DNA of 64,000 nucleotides, taken from the NCBI GenBank assembly GCA_021531385.1, contig JAFBIR010000007.1, positions 111,402-175,401 of the forward strand, written 5' to 3'. The stretch is from Parabacteroides distasonis. Lineage in GTDB: Bacteria > Bacteroidota > Bacteroidia > Bacteroidales > Tannerellaceae. The notes under the pieces are model-generated. The model was not told where the DNA came from. It did no database searches and saw nothing but the letters and a program-made list of their open reading frames with translations. Position 1 is the stretch's first letter. The number at the start of each line of letters is the position of its first letter. Shown here in pieces: positions 8,475 to 17,655 of the stretch. The position numbers and the translations under genes are program-made.

Positions 8475-8975
8475 TCAAATGAATTTAAGTTTATGCAAAA
8501 TGGGGCAGACACGTCCTAATACACGGTCGAAGCCAATGATCTGTGAGGTAGGAAATACACACAACAAACCTAACGCAGCCAGCTCCACCAGGTTCTTGTC
8601 GATCCAGAGGTAAGAGCCCTCGAAAGGCTGAAGATAGGTAGCGCCGATAAAAGAGGGATGCGAAAGGGTGTACATCGCCAGCAAGATCATGCCGCCAACA
8701 GAAGCCAAACGATAGAGGCAACCTAATGTCAAGCCCAAGCCAATCAAGAACAGCGCCCACTCATTGCAGACGTTGACCAATGACATTAAGCTTTCATCTT
8801 GAGTTAGTTTCACAAAGAAATCGGAGGCAAAACCTTTGGAGTCCAAAAGGTAGGGCAGAGAGGTCCATTTCGGATTCATGATCTTCACCAGTCCCTCGTA
8901 CATGAAGTGCCAACCGATGAAAAGACGCAGTAACATTAGCCATGTCATCTGCGCTTTCGTATAACTGTGTTCCAT
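8475..8975 (-). CDS. DoxX-family membrane protein
   Basis: 166 aa with four hydrophobic helices (about 10-28, 68-86, 90-108 and 133-150). The DoxX start pattern LLRLFIGWHFMYEGLVKIMNP is present. DoxX proteins are small inner-membrane proteins often paired with redox enzymes. Six bases separate it from the oxidoreductase downstream, so the two are probably co-transcribed. A specific role, such as passing electrons from sugar oxidation to the quinone pool, is conjecture. Confidence 0.75.
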   Translation of the reverse strand: MEHSYTKAQMTWLMLLRLFIGWHFMYEGLVKIMNPKWTSLPYLLDSKGFASDFFVKLTQDESLMSLVNVCNEWALFLIGLGLTLGCLYRLASVGGMILLAMYTLSHPSFIGATYLQPFEGSYLWIDKNLVELAALGLLCVFPTSQIIGFDRVLGRVCPILHKLKFI

Positions 8976-9034
8976 ACTTATTAGTTATTTGTTGGTCTGA
9001 AAAATTGATAAGAAAAAAGTCTTGCATGAAAAGC

Positions 9035-9079
9035 ATAACGCCCGAAGCTAAAATCGTAGATTTCGGCTCCGGGCGTTAT
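9035..9079 (-). terminator. Long hairpin after the DUF1080 gene
   Basis: ATAACGCCCGAAGC (9035-9048) pairs with 9066-9079 with one mismatch, and the stem continues inward (AAATC/GATTT). It lies 29 bp past the DUF1080 stop. The T-tract (GCTTTTC) is short. It would divide the DUF1080 unit from doxX. Confidence 0.6.
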
Positions 9080-9107
9080 TTATTCTAAAATGATGTCGGT
9101 TGGCGTA

Positions 9108-9959
9108 TTAGTCCAAAACCTTCACAGTAATGTTACGATACCAAACATCATCGCCGTGATCCTGCAAGCCAATGAAGCCCTCATGGTTCTCACCACCGCA
9201 GTTAGACAGCAACTCATATGCCAACGGCCATTTCTCTTTGCTGAACTTGCTCTTCTGGAGCAACTCATCCCATTGCGGAGTCCACAAGTGATACTCAACC
9301 ACGTTCTGGTCGTTCTGGTAGTGAGCTACTGTACCCTTGTAGCAAAGGATCTTCACCTTGTTCCACTCGCCGTACGGTTTAGCGTTCTGCGGCTTCGCAG
9401 GGATCATGTCATACAAAGAAGAAGACTGACGGATACCCAGCTCAGCACCCAACTTAGCGTCGGGGTGATTCTCGTTATCCAACACCTGGCACTCAGGAGC
9501 TGAGATATAAGCCGGCTGATCCTTCACCTCCTGGATCAAATAGAAGATACCAGAGTTAGAACCCTTACCAACCTTCCACTCCATCTCGAGCTCGAAGTTT
9601 TGCAACTTGCTCATGAAGATCAAGTCACCACCATTCTCGGCACCTGCCTCGCCTCTACCAGAACCATTGATCTTGATGCAACCATCCTCGATTGTCCAAG
9701 CACCCGGAACGTTCTCCTTGTTGTAACCTCTCCAACCGTTGAAAGTCTTACCATCGAAAATCACATAACGACCCTCTTTGTCCTGCGGGAAAGTCTTGAT
9801 ATCTACCGTAGGCAGGTTCGTCATCAACTCGTACGTAGGAGCAGCAGCCTCAGCGGGAGCAGCAGCCTCAGCGGCCTGCTCTGCTTTCTGACCACCACCG
9901 CAAGAAGCGAATACGCCCATCATCAGCGCAGCGCTTGCAAATAAAACTGTTTTCTTCAT
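9108..9959 (-). CDS. DUF1080 lipoprotein (3-keto-disaccharide hydrolase-like)
   Basis: 283 aa from the ATG at 9959, which opens a lipoprotein leader with the lipidated Cys at C20 (VFASC) followed by a low-complexity E/A linker. The single DUF1080 (PF06439) jelly-roll domain shows VIFDGKTFNGWRGYN, WTIEDGCIKI, NFELEMEWKVGKGSNSGI and a C-terminal WYRNITVKVL. DUF1080 proteins include enzymes that cleave 3-keto-glycosides. Together with the upstream oxidoreductase, 22 bp away, this fits oxidation of a sugar at C3 followed by bond cleavage. Activity here is inferred from family and context. Confidence 0.8.
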   Translation of the reverse strand: MKKTVLFASAALMMGVFASCGGGQKAEQAAEAAAPAEAAAPTYELMTNLPTVDIKTFPQDKEGRYVIFDGKTFNGWRGYNKENVPGAWTIEDGCIKINGSGRGEAGAENGGDLIFMSKLQNFELEMEWKVGKGSNSGIFYLIQEVKDQPAYISAPECQVLDNENHPDAKLGAELGIRQSSSLYDMIPAKPQNAKPYGEWNKVKILCYKGTVAHYQNDQNVVEYHLWTPQWDELLQKSKFSKEKWPLAYELLSNCGGENHEGFIGLQDHGDDVWYRNITVKVLD

Positions 9960-9981
9960 TATTGTTTGAGAATTAAAAGAA

Positions 9982-11469
9982 TTATCTCGGCATATCAACC
10001 AGCTTCCAACCCTCACGATAGTTGTGCTTGATCATCTCAGCAGCGAATGCCTGTGCGTTGATCGGATCAGTGTAGATCTTGTTGAACTTCGGATCACCAT
10101 CAACGATCTTGAAGTCGTCCTTCTTCAGGATGCGGATCTCCTCGTTAGCGCCGATGTTGGTGAACTTCATGTTCTGGCCGTCCCACTCCAACTCCTTGTT
10201 CAGAGTCTGCAAACGAACTGCCAATACACCCATGTCGACCATCTCAGTGAACGGACCTGCTACACGGAAGTCTGACTTACACGGAACACGGCTTGAACCA
10301 GCCTTGATCTGAGCGATCCAGTCTTGCTCGTGACCACCACCCATAGCGTTAGCCACACGACGAACTGTCTTAGGAGCGTTAGGCACACGACCTGACATCA
10401 ATCTCGGCTTCTGGCCGTAGCAACCACAAACCAAAGTATCCTTTGTACCGTGGAAGATGGTGATACCACCACCCATGCCCATCATATCCTCGCCGTCGGG
10501 GAAACCAACAGGACGATCAGGCAACAAGCCACCATCATACCAGTGGATCTCAACCTCAGGCATAGCGATCTTAGCCATGTTGTCGCGAGCCGGATAGATC
10601 AAGCGAACGTGCTCAGCCGTCGGAGCGCAATCCTGCAACAACATCGTAGAAGAAGCCTGAACGCGAGTCGGGTAGGTAAGCTTCAAAGCCTGGAACGGTT
10701 GATGCAGGATGTGGCAAGCCATATCACCCAAAGCACCTGTACCGTAATCCCACCATCCACGCCAGTTCCAAGGATGATAAGTCTTGTTGAACGGTCTCAT
10801 CTTTGCCGGACCTGTAAACAAATCCCAGTTCAAAGTAGAAGGAATCTTGTCAACCTTCTCAGGAGTATTCAAACCTTGCGGCCAGATAGGACGGTTTGTT
10901 GCGCAATCAACGCGAGTTACCTCACCGATCTCACCATTCTGAATCCACTCCGTTACCAAGTCAGTTCCCTCAGCAGAAGAACCCTGGTTACCCATCTGGG
11001 TAACAACGTTAGGATTAGCCTCAGCCAACTTCGTCAACAAACGAGCCTCGTAGATAGAGTGAGTCAACGGCTTCTGCGTATAAACGTGCTTGCCCAAAGT
11101 CATGGCGTCAGCCGTGATGATGGCGTGTGTATGGTCAGCTGTAGCTACCAACACAGCGTCGATTGAGCTACCCATCTCATCGAACATCTTGCGATAATCC
11201 CAGTACTTCTTAGCCTGCGGGTGACGATCGAATACGGGCTTTGCATATCTCCAGTCGATATCACAGAGAGCGACGATATTCTCCGTCTTCTCCATGTTCT
11301 TCAAGTTAGCGTTACCCATACCACCGATACCAATACCGGCAATGTTCAGTTTATCTGTGGGAGCAATATGTCCGTGAGCCTTACCGAGCACCACGTTCGG
11401 GACAATTGTCAAGGCTGCTGCAGCAGCTGTACCTCTTTGAAGAAAAGATCTTCTCGTAATGTTTGACAT
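9982..11469 (-). CDS. Tat-exported Gfo/Idh/MocA-family oxidoreductase
   Basis: 495 aa with a clear twin-arginine signal, ITRRSFLQRGTAAAAALTIV (residues 4-23). NAD(P)-binding loop LNIAGIGIGGMG at 41-52, CDIDW at about 69-73, and TQKP at 131-134 where other members have EKP; the TQKP variant is typical of the secreted subgroup. It probably oxidises a sugar in the periplasm or at the membrane, with tightly bound cofactor. It is the first gene of a minus-strand unit with the DUF1080 lipoprotein and has a promoter at 11547-11577. Confidence 0.87.
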   Translation of the reverse strand: MSNITRRSFLQRGTAAAAALTIVPNVVLGKAHGHIAPTDKLNIAGIGIGGMGNANLKNMEKTENIVALCDIDWRYAKPVFDRHPQAKKYWDYRKMFDEMGSSIDAVLVATADHTHAIITADAMTLGKHVYTQKPLTHSIYEARLLTKLAEANPNVVTQMGNQGSSAEGTDLVTEWIQNGEIGEVTRVDCATNRPIWPQGLNTPEKVDKIPSTLNWDLFTGPAKMRPFNKTYHPWNWRGWWDYGTGALGDMACHILHQPFQALKLTYPTRVQASSTMLLQDCAPTAEHVRLIYPARDNMAKIAMPEVEIHWYDGGLLPDRPVGFPDGEDMMGMGGGITIFHGTKDTLVCGCYGQKPRLMSGRVPNAPKTVRRVANAMGGGHEQDWIAQIKAGSSRVPCKSDFRVAGPFTEMVDMGVLAVRLQTLNKELEWDGQNMKFTNIGANEEIRILKKDDFKIVDGDPKFNKIYTDPINAQAFAAEMIKHNYREGWKLVDMPR

Positions 11470-11546
11470 AGTAATAATTTTTTATTGATTAGCACTTAGC
11501 AATGAATTCTTTTTATCTGATCGACCCCTTGGTCAACAAATTGACG

Positions 11547-11577
11547 CAAATATAGACAATACCGCATGATTGGCAAG
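11547..11577 (-). promoter_or_regulatory. Promoter of the Gfo/Idh/MocA-DUF1080 unit
   Basis: On the minus strand, CTTG (11574-11577), 19-nt spacer, then a perfect -7 box TATATTTG (11547-11554). The 5' leader is about 75 nt. Confidence 0.6.
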
Positions 11578-11692
11578 GTGTTCTTCTGCCTTTCTTCTTT
11601 TTGATAGACATTTTTAACACAGCCGTACGGGCGAAATTATATTTTCATAAATAATAATGCCTCCAATGGGGGTATATTTCAAATAATGTCTC

Positions 11693-11700
11693 TATATTTG
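11693..11700 (+). promoter_or_regulatory. -7 box for the DUF4492-cydAB transcript
   Basis: TATATTTG is a perfect match to TAnnTTTG, 72 bp before the DUF4492 ATG. No good -33 TTTG is seen at 19-21 nt, so an activator may be needed. Confidence 0.5.
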
Positions 11701-11772
11701 TCCGCATCGTTGGCTGAATTACGCTACGATTCGTTATTGTTTTATTAAATAAGGTTGAAGGACACACGTACC

Positions 11773-12000
11773 ATGAAAAGAGATTCCGCCATTCGGCAGG
11801 TGTTCCGTTTCTACATGGAAGGTTTTCGAGAGATGAGGTTGGGCAAGACGCTCTGGCTGATTATCTTGATCAAACTCTTTATTATGTTCTTTATCCTCAG
11901 ACTATTCTTTTTCCCCAACTATTTAGGGCAGTTCGATACGGAGGCCGAGAAGGAGGAGCACGTATCGGGCGAGTTGATTAATCGAGCAAGTAATCCTTAA
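11773..12000 (+). CDS. DUF4492 small membrane protein preceding cydA
   Basis: 75 aa from the ATG at 11773; a TTG 18 bp upstream is less likely. There is one strongly hydrophobic helix (LWLIILIKLFIMFFILRLFFF, about residues 24-44) with a basic N-terminus and an acidic C-terminal tail. DUF4492 genes regularly sit directly ahead of cydA in Bacteroidetes. The single-helix design recalls the small CydX/CydS subunits of other cytochrome bd oxidases, but homology is not evident. It ends 13 bp before cydA. Confidence 0.75.
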   Translation: MKRDSAIRQVFRFYMEGFREMRLGKTLWLIILIKLFIMFFILRLFFFPNYLGQFDTEAEKEEHVSGELINRASNP

Positions 12001-12013
12001 AACAATATTGTGT

Positions 12014-13561
12014 ATGATTGCAAACATTGACACTTCACTCATTGATTGGTCGAGGGCGCAATTCGCTCTCACGGCCATGTACCATTGGCTTTTCGTGCCA
12101 TTGACATTGGGCTTGGGCGTGATCCAAGCCATCATGGAAACACTCTATTACCGGACGGGCAACGAGGCCTGGAAAAAGACCGCCCAGTTCTGGATGAAAC
12201 TCTTTGGCGTGAACTTCGCGATCGGTGTCGCCACCGGCCTGATCATGGAGTTCGAGTTTGGTACCAACTGGTCCAACTACAGCTGGTTCGTGGGCGACAT
12301 TTTCGGTGCACCATTGGCCATTGAGGGCATCGTGGCCTTCTTCATGGAATCGACTTTCATCGCAGTCATGTTTTTCGGCTGGGAGAAGGTGAGCAAACGT
12401 TTCCACTTGGCCTCCACTTGGTTGACCATTATCGGTGCCTCTCTCTCGGCGCTCTGGATCTTGATCGCCAACGCTTGGATGCAATATCCAGCGGGCATGT
12501 CGTTCAACCCTGATACCGTGCGCAACGAGATGTTTGACTTCTGGGCCGTAGCGCTCTCGCCTGTAGCGATGAATAAGTATTTCCACACGCTGCTCTCCAG
12601 CTGGATCGTAGGCGCAGGCTTCGTGTTAGGGGTTAGCTGCTGGTATCTCATCAAGAATCGCAGTCGTGACTTTGCCTTGCGGAGCATCAAGGTTGCCGCT
12701 ATCTTTGGTTTGGTGGCCTCCTTGTTGACCGCCATGACCGGTGATGGTTCCGCTTACGAGGTGGCCCAGAAACAGCCGATGAAGTTAGCGGCTATGGAGG
12801 GACTGTATGAGGGCGGCAACGGCGTTGGCTTGGTAGGTATCGCCCTGATTAACCCGGAGAAGACCCATTATAACGACGGTGTGGAGCCGTTGCTGATGAA
12901 GATTGAGATCCCCAAGATGCTTTCTATGCTGGCCGAAAGAGAGCTTGATGCCTATGTGCCCGGTATCGTTAACCTGATTGAGGGTGGTTACACCTTGAAA
13001 GATGGTACGGTAGCGCTTTCTGCCAAGGAGAAGATCGCCAAGGGGCAATTGGCTATCCAAGCGTTAGCTAACTATCGCAAAGCCTTGAAAGCGGACGATC
13101 AGCAGGCGGCCGCACTCCACAAGGCTACGCTCGACGAGAACTTCGCCTATTTCGGCTATGGCTACATCAAAGATCCGGCAGAGCTGATCCCCTCAGTAGG
13201 CATGACCTTCTATGCCTTCCGCATCATGGTGATGCTGGGCGGTTTCTTCATCCTGCTCTTCTTGGTAGCGCTCTACTTGGAGCGGAAAGGAAAGATCGCC
13301 GATTGTCGTTGGATGCAGTGGGCTGCTTTGTTCTCCATCCCCTTGGGTTACATCGCCGGGCAAGCCGGTTGGATCGTGGCTGAGGTAGGTCGTCAGCCGT
13401 GGGCCATCCAAGACATCCTGCCGACAAGCGCCTCTATCTCTAAGCTGGATCCTGCTTCCGTGCAGACCACCTTCTTCCTCTTCTTGATTCTCTTCACCGT
13501 CCTGCTCATCGCTGAGTTGCGCATCCTGGTGAAGGCCATCCAAAAGGGACCGGAGGAGTAA
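12014..13561 (+). CDS. cydA: Cytochrome bd ubiquinol/menaquinol oxidase subunit I
   Basis: 515 aa from the ATG at 12014. Haem ligands are all visible by alignment to E. coli CydA: H24 (ALTAMYHWLFVPL, E. coli H19), H191 (NKYFHTLLSSW, H186) and M405 (FYAFRIMVM, M393). The proton-path glutamates fall at about E104 and E112, and GRQPW lies at about 458-462. The Q-loop region (about 255-380) is short in conserved motifs but carries an A/K-rich insert. With cydB it forms the high-affinity oxidase that lets anaerobes respire or scavenge trace oxygen. Confidence 0.96.
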   Translation: MIANIDTSLIDWSRAQFALTAMYHWLFVPLTLGLGVIQAIMETLYYRTGNEAWKKTAQFWMKLFGVNFAIGVATGLIMEFEFGTNWSNYSWFVGDIFGAPLAIEGIVAFFMESTFIAVMFFGWEKVSKRFHLASTWLTIIGASLSALWILIANAWMQYPAGMSFNPDTVRNEMFDFWAVALSPVAMNKYFHTLLSSWIVGAGFVLGVSCWYLIKNRSRDFALRSIKVAAIFGLVASLLTAMTGDGSAYEVAQKQPMKLAAMEGLYEGGNGVGLVGIALINPEKTHYNDGVEPLLMKIEIPKMLSMLAERELDAYVPGIVNLIEGGYTLKDGTVALSAKEKIAKGQLAIQALANYRKALKADDQQAAALHKATLDENFAYFGYGYIKDPAELIPSVGMTFYAFRIMVMLGGFFILLFLVALYLERKGKIADCRWMQWAALFSIPLGYIAGQAGWIVAEVGRQPWAIQDILPTSASISKLDPASVQTTFFLFLILFTVLLIAELRILVKAIQKGPEE

Positions 13562-13592
13562 TTCACATTCATCAAACCTAATTTGAATCAAC

Positions 13593-14744
13593 ATGGACAA
13601 TACATATATATTATTACAGCAATATTGGTGGTTCTTGGTCTCCCTGTTAGGAGCCTTATTGGTGTTCCTGCTTTTCGTGCAGGGCGGACAATCCCTTCTT
13701 TTCACCATCGGCAAGACCGAGGTGGAGCAAAAGATGATCATGAACTCTACCGGTCGGAAATGGGAGTTCACTTTCACGACCTTGGTCACTTTCGGTGGCG
13801 CCTTCTTCGCCTCCTTCCCCCTGTTCTACTCCACCAGCTTCGGTGGTGCCTACTGGGTATGGATGCTGATTCTGCTCTGCTTTGTGCTGCAGGCCGTTTC
13901 GTATGAGTACCAATCTAAGAAGGGTAACCTGTTGGGTAAGAAAACCTACCGTATCTTCTTGATCCTGAACGGTGTGTTAGGCCCGCTATTGTTGGGTACC
14001 GCTGTGGGTACCTTCTTCAATGGAGCGGAGTTTATCATCAACAAAGAGCAACTCTCTGAGGTAGCCATGCCGGTCATCTCCACGTGGGCCAATCCGTTGC
14101 ACGGCTTGGAGGCCGCTTTCAACCCTTGGAACTTGATGTTGGGTCTGGCAGTTTTCTTCCTGTCACGTGTCTTGGCTTTGCTCTACTTCATCAACAACAT
14201 CAACGACGCAACCCTCTACACACGTTGCCGCAGCCAGTTGCGCAAGGAGACGATCCCCTTCTTGCTCTTCTTCTTGGCTTTCGTGATCCACTTGGTGTTG
14301 ACGGATGGCTTTGCTGTGGATCCGCAGTCGCAGGTCGTTTTCATGCAGCCGTTCAAATATTTCATCAACCTGAAGCAAATGCCGATCGTAGCCGCTGTGT
14401 TGTTGATCGGTGTCATCGCCGTGTTGATGGGTATCAGTAAGACGATCTTCGTGGAAGGCTGGAAGAAAGGCATTTGGTTCACCGGTGTAGGCACGGTATT
14501 GACCGTCTTAGCCCTGCTGCTCTGTGCCGGATGGAACCACACCGCCTATTATCCCTCGTTGGCCGACCTGCAGAGCTCACTGACCATCCAGAACAGCTGC
14601 TCCAGCCCCTTCACGTTGAAGGTGATGAGTATCGTTTCGCTGTTGATTCCGTTCGTTTTGGCCTACATCTACTACGCATGGCGTGCGTTGGATCTGCGCA
14701 AGATCGACAGCCAAGAGATGGACGAGAGCCACCATGCCTATTAA
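13593..14744 (+). CDS. cydB: Cytochrome bd oxidase subunit II
   Basis: 383 aa with about nine hydrophobic helices. The N-terminal WWFLVSLLGALLVFLLFVQGGQ corresponds to the first CydB helix, with the GGQS turn. There is a 31-bp gap after cydA. CydB is the haem-free partner of CydA in the inner membrane. Only 11 bp separate it from glpA, so one transcript probably covers cydAB and glpABC. Confidence 0.94.
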   Translation: MDNTYILLQQYWWFLVSLLGALLVFLLFVQGGQSLLFTIGKTEVEQKMIMNSTGRKWEFTFTTLVTFGGAFFASFPLFYSTSFGGAYWVWMLILLCFVLQAVSYEYQSKKGNLLGKKTYRIFLILNGVLGPLLLGTAVGTFFNGAEFIINKEQLSEVAMPVISTWANPLHGLEAAFNPWNLMLGLAVFFLSRVLALLYFINNINDATLYTRCRSQLRKETIPFLLFFLAFVIHLVLTDGFAVDPQSQVVFMQPFKYFINLKQMPIVAAVLLIGVIAVLMGISKTIFVEGWKKGIWFTGVGTVLTVLALLLCAGWNHTAYYPSLADLQSSLTIQNSCSSPFTLKVMSIVSLLIPFVLAYIYYAWRALDLRKIDSQEMDESHHAY

Positions 14745-14755
14745 TATCCTGAGAG

Positions 14756-16396
14756 ATGATAGACGATAAGCAAATAGACAAAGCGTATGATGTGATTATC
14801 ATCGGAGGAGGTGCCACCGGTGCGGGGACGGCACGCGACTGTGCCATGCGAGGCCTGAAGGTCTTGCTGTTGGAACGCTTCGATTATACCTCTGGAGCTA
14901 CGGGGCGCAACCACGGTTTGCTCCATAGCGGGGCACGCTACGCTGTCAACGACAATGAGTCTGCCGCCGAGTGCATCAAAGAGAATAAGATCCTGAAAAA
15001 GATTGCCAGCCATTGCGTGGAGAATACCTCCGGGCTTTTCATCACGTTGCCGGAAGATGACTTGACCTATCAGGGCACCTTTATCGAGCGTTGCAAGCAA
15101 GCGGGTATCAATGCCTATGCGATTGATCCAAAGGAGGCAATCCATATGGAGCCTTCCGTCAATCCCGCATTGACGGGTGCGGTGGTGGTGCCCGATGGCT
15201 CGATCGACCCCTTCCGGCTGACCATAGCCAACGTGCTGGATGCCCGGGCGCATGGAGCGGTGACATTGGTCTATCATGAGGTCATGGGATTTGTCAGGGA
15301 GCAAAACCGCATCATCGGTGTCAAAACCTATAATCACAAGACGAAAGAGGAGCGTCATTTCTATGCGGAGGTGATCGTGAACGCCGGTGGTATCTGGGGA
15401 CACCGTATCGCCGAGCTGGCCGGTGTGCGTGTCAATATGTTCCCGGCCAAAGGGGCCTTGCTGATCTTCGGGCATCGGGTGAACCAGGTGGTCTTGAACC
15501 GCTGTCGCAAACCGGCGGATGCGGACATCTTGGTGCCGGGCGATATGATCTGCGTGATCGGCACAACCTCCAGCCGTGTGCCTTATGACGAGATTGACCG
15601 GATGTATGTGACTCCCTCGGAGGTGGAATTGCTCCTGCGGGAGGGAGAGAAGTTGGCTCCCTCCTTAGCGACCACCCGCATCTTGCGTGCCTATTGCGGT
15701 GTACGACCGTTGGTGGCTGCCGATAATGATCCCTCCGGACGAAACATCAGCCGGGGTATCGTGCTGTTAGACCACGCTACCCGGGATGGCTTGGAGGGAT
15801 TCATCACCATCACCGGTGGTAAGCTCATGACCTATCGTCTCATGGCGGAATGGGCTACCGACCTGGTCTGCAAGAAATTGAATATCCATAAACGCTGCAA
15901 CACGGCGACGACTCCACTGCCTGGCTCCCGCGAGCGGAAGAAGAAAGACAATGAAGGGATGGAGGAGGTGCCCGCCAATATCCTACGCTCGGAGGTGGAT
16001 CGCCACGGCGAGTTGGCCGCCCGCATCGCACGAAAGAATCCGTTCGACCACAGCTTAGTCTGCGAATGTGAGAACGTGACCGTGGGCGAGGTGGAGTATG
16101 CCTTCAATGAGCTGGCCGCCGACACGCTGACGGCCCTCCGCCGGCGTACCCGTATCGGCATGGGCACCTGCCAAGGGGAGCTCTGTTCCTGCCGGGCTGC
16201 CGGACTGCTGAGTCGAGCTCGTGATTGCTCTGAACAGGCAAAAGCCGAGCTGGCCTCCTTCCTCAACGAACGTTGGAAAGGAATGTATCCGATCGCTTGG
16301 GGAGAGTGCTTGCGTGAGAGCCAACTCTCCGCATGGCTCTACAACAGTGTCTGTGGATTAGGAACCTATAATCGAAGAAAGGAGACAAACAAATGA
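14756..16396 (+). CDS. glpA: Anaerobic glycerol-3-phosphate dehydrogenase subunit A
   Basis: 546 aa. FAD Rossmann motif YDVIIIGGGATGAGTARDC at about 11-29, and the family motif SGATGRNHGLLHSGARYA. The C-terminal BFD-like domain has four cysteines for a [2Fe-2S] cluster: C436 and C438 (CEC) and C472 and C477 (CQGELC). It oxidises glycerol-3-phosphate to dihydroxyacetone phosphate and passes electrons via GlpB/GlpC to menaquinone. It overlaps glpB by 4 bp. Position right after cydB suggests co-regulation with the terminal oxidase. Confidence 0.94.
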   Translation: MIDDKQIDKAYDVIIIGGGATGAGTARDCAMRGLKVLLLERFDYTSGATGRNHGLLHSGARYAVNDNESAAECIKENKILKKIASHCVENTSGLFITLPEDDLTYQGTFIERCKQAGINAYAIDPKEAIHMEPSVNPALTGAVVVPDGSIDPFRLTIANVLDARAHGAVTLVYHEVMGFVREQNRIIGVKTYNHKTKEERHFYAEVIVNAGGIWGHRIAELAGVRVNMFPAKGALLIFGHRVNQVVLNRCRKPADADILVPGDMICVIGTTSSRVPYDEIDRMYVTPSEVELLLREGEKLAPSLATTRILRAYCGVRPLVAADNDPSGRNISRGIVLLDHATRDGLEGFITITGGKLMTYRLMAEWATDLVCKKLNIHKRCNTATTPLPGSRERKKKDNEGMEEVPANILRSEVDRHGELAARIARKNPFDHSLVCECENVTVGEVEYAFNELAADTLTALRRRTRIGMGTCQGELCSCRAAGLLSRARDCSEQAKAELASFLNERWKGMYPIAWGECLRESQLSAWLYNSVCGLGTYNRRKETNK

Positions 16397-17652
16397 AATA
16401 TGATACGCTCATCATCGGCGGAGGATTGGCCGGCTTGGTCTGTGGCATTCGCCTGCAAGAGGCGGGACAACGCTGCGCCATCCTGTCAGCCGGACAGAGT
16501 GCCCTGCACTTCTCATCCGGCTCATTTGACCTGCTGAACCGGTTGCCCAATGGGCGGGAGGTGACTGAACCGTTGGAGGTATTGAATGCCCTCCCTTATG
16601 GTCATCCCTATCAAATGATTGGTGTGGAGCGGGTGAAGCAATTTGCCGAACAGGTGCCTGAATGGTTCCGCCAGTCGGTGGGTGTGCAGCTGCAAGGCGA
16701 GGTCTATCGCAATCATTATCGACTCTCGCCCATCGGAATTGTCAAGCCAGCTTGGATGTCGTTCGACGAGTTCACTCCCATCTACAATCGGGAGGAGACA
16801 CCCATGGGCAAGGTGCTGCTGATTAACTTCGAGGGTTTCTTGGATTTCTACCCCAAGTTCATTGCTGATGCCTATATCCAAGGTGGCGGTCGCTGCTGTG
16901 TGAAGCTGATCAATCTCCCGGCGGTGGAGAAGCTGCGTATCAACCCGACGGAGATGCGTGCGACAAACATCGCCCGGGTGTTTGAGTCGGAACGACAGTT
17001 GGCCAAGTTGGTGGCAGAGATCAACCGCTCCATCACCGATGAGGAGTCCGTTGTCCTGCCAGCTACTTTCGGACTGACCTCGATGGAGCCGATTGAGTAC
17101 CTCCGGGCGCAATGCCGCAAGCCGGTCCATTTCGTGCAACCTGTGCCGCCCTCCGTTTCCGGCATCCGCACGCAGCAACGGCTGCAAGACCGCTTCATGG
17201 CCTTGGGAGGCGATTTCTTCTTAGGCGACCGCGTGGAGAACGCGATCTTCGAGGAGAACCGCATCACCGGTTTGCGCACCCATAACCACGGAGACATCCT
17301 GTTCCATGCGGATCACTATGTGTTGGCTACCGGTAGCTTTTTCAGTAATGGCATCGTGGCACGTCCCAACTTGGTCTATGAGCCGGTATTGGGAGCGGAT
17401 GTCTATTATGACGCCTCCCGTGAGTCTTGGTTTGACAAGAGCGTATTCAATCCGCAGCCCTATATGCGCTATGGCATCTTGACCGATGCGGCGTTGCATC
17501 CCCTGCGGGAGAAGCAACCGATCAGCAACTGCTATGCGGCCGGTTCCATTCTCTCCGGCTATAATCCGCTGGAAGAGGGGTGCGGCAGTGGCGTCGCTAT
17601 CCTCTCTGCCTTTGATGTTTCCGACAAGATTCTCTCTTCAAAACAGGTATAA
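16393..17652 (+). CDS. glpB: Anaerobic glycerol-3-phosphate dehydrogenase subunit B
   Basis: 419 aa FMN/FAD-binding flavoprotein with the N-terminal motif YDTLIIGGGLAGLVCGIRLQ and the late FAD-site segment NCYAAGSILSGYNPLEEGCG. GlpB bridges GlpA and the iron-sulfur subunit GlpC. Its start codon overlaps the glpA stop (ATGA), and glpC follows after 3 bp. Confidence 0.93.
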   Translation: MKYDTLIIGGGLAGLVCGIRLQEAGQRCAILSAGQSALHFSSGSFDLLNRLPNGREVTEPLEVLNALPYGHPYQMIGVERVKQFAEQVPEWFRQSVGVQLQGEVYRNHYRLSPIGIVKPAWMSFDEFTPIYNREETPMGKVLLINFEGFLDFYPKFIADAYIQGGGRCCVKLINLPAVEKLRINPTEMRATNIARVFESERQLAKLVAEINRSITDEESVVLPATFGLTSMEPIEYLRAQCRKPVHFVQPVPPSVSGIRTQQRLQDRFMALGGDFFLGDRVENAIFEENRITGLRTHNHGDILFHADHYVLATGSFFSNGIVARPNLVYEPVLGADVYYDASRESWFDKSVFNPQPYMRYGILTDAALHPLREKQPISNCYAAGSILSGYNPLEEGCGSGVAILSAFDVSDKILSSKQV

Positions 17653-17655
17653 GCC

